Shown here: positions 63,880 through 64,000 of the stretch, piece after piece
Position numbering within the stretch: position 1 is the first letter of the stretch
Layout of the letters: every line of letters starts with the position of its first letter
Assembly: GCA_965279595.1 (NCBI GenBank)
Contig: OZ257246.1
Coordinates: 2,046,001 to 2,110,000 of the forward strand
Direction: 5' to 3'
From: CAIKLP01 sp965279595
GTDB lineage: Bacteria; Bacteroidota; Bacteroidia; Sphingobacteriales; Sphingobacteriaceae
DNA length: 64,000 nucleotides
Notes under the pieces: model-generated
What the model saw: only the letters and a program-made list of their open reading frames with translations
Database searches by the model: none
Told to the model about the DNA's origin: nothing
Program-made: the position numbers and the translations under genes

Positions 63880-64000
63880 ATGAAATCTGATTATTTTTAT
63901 GAAATCGCTTTGACTCAAATTTTAAATGTAGGGCCTCAAACGGTTAAAACTTTATTACAACATTATGAAACTGCAGAGCAAGTTTTCAAAATTAAGAAAC
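63880..64000 (+). CDS. dprA: 5' end of DprA (DNA-processing protein), cut by the window
   Basis: An ATG at 63880 opens a frame of 40 full codons to the window edge. The visible part, ALTQILNVGPQTVKTLLQHY followed by ETAEQVFKIKK, matches the helix-hairpin-helix start of DprA, which loads RecA on incoming single-stranded DNA during natural transformation. The diagnostic Rossmann core lies outside the window, so the name rests on the N-terminal pattern. Confidence 0.78.
   Translation, partial: MKSDYFYEIALTQILNVGPQTVKTLLQHYETAEQVFKIKK

Overview
The window is AT-rich chromosomal DNA from a member of the Bacteroidota. The evidence is many proteins with type IX secretion system (T9SS) C-terminal sorting domains (both the type A 'YPNP' form and the type B 'TPNGDGxND' gliding-associated form), a PorP/SprF family protein, a TamL-type BamA-family lipoprotein, Bacteroidota-style promoters (TTG or TTTG, 19 bp, TAnnTTTG) in front of both tRNA genes, and the near absence of Shine-Dalgarno sequences. 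The lineage within the phylum cannot be fixed from the sequence; a free-living gliding or surface-associated type (Chitinophagales, Sphingobacteriales or Saprospirales-like) is my guess. I found no insertion sequence, integrase, prophage, CRISPR array or rRNA. No gene-free stretch exceeds 300 bases.

Layout. 1-3.8 kb: a gene cut by the left edge, then a minus-strand unit of MsbA-like ABC exporter, beta-CASP RNA-processing hydrolase and an SRPBCC protein. 3.9-5.8 kb: an MbnP-like lipoprotein followed by an MbnH/MauG-type di-heme peroxidase. 5.8-10.3 kb: two tandem FG-GAP T9SS cargo paralogues. 10.4-14.4 kb: a small membrane protein, tamL, a SpoU-type RNA methyltransferase, tRNA-Cys and a 46-residue basic protein sharing one promoter and terminator with that tRNA. 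14.4-18.6 kb: minus-strand lpoB-like, COG3014-like, rhodanese, mnmD, pyrD. 18.8-24.5 kb: valS, a lone HSDR_N nuclease-fold protein, holA, an EVE-domain protein and an outer-membrane barrel. 24.5-32 kb: a small c-type cytochrome, two secreted choice-of-anchor V proteins with odd heme-like motifs, a PhaB-type reductase, an S4 protein and a propeller-like T9SS cargo.

32-49.6 kb is the most distinctive region. A 3901-residue surface protein, built by my hand count from 32 copies of a ~92-residue module, is encoded downstream of a TPR/PD40 lipid-envelope-type protein, a PorP/SprF protein and a second type B cargo with cadherin-like repeats. The four genes run in one direction with 1-4 base overlaps or a short gap, so they look like a dedicated type B secretion locus comparable to SprB/SprF of Flavobacterium.

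49.8-64 kb: two more exported proteins, tRNA-Lys, a GNAT-like protein, folA-thyA, ispE, a LapA-like protein, an esterase, a minus-strand tgt-lptF/G-EamA unit, a glycosyltransferase-sigma factor-rsmG unit, a TPR protein, and the 5' end of dprA at the right edge. Housekeeping genes (pyrD, valS, holA, thyA, folA, ispE, tgt, rsmG) are intermixed with surface genes, as is usual in this phylum, with no sign of a mobile boundary.
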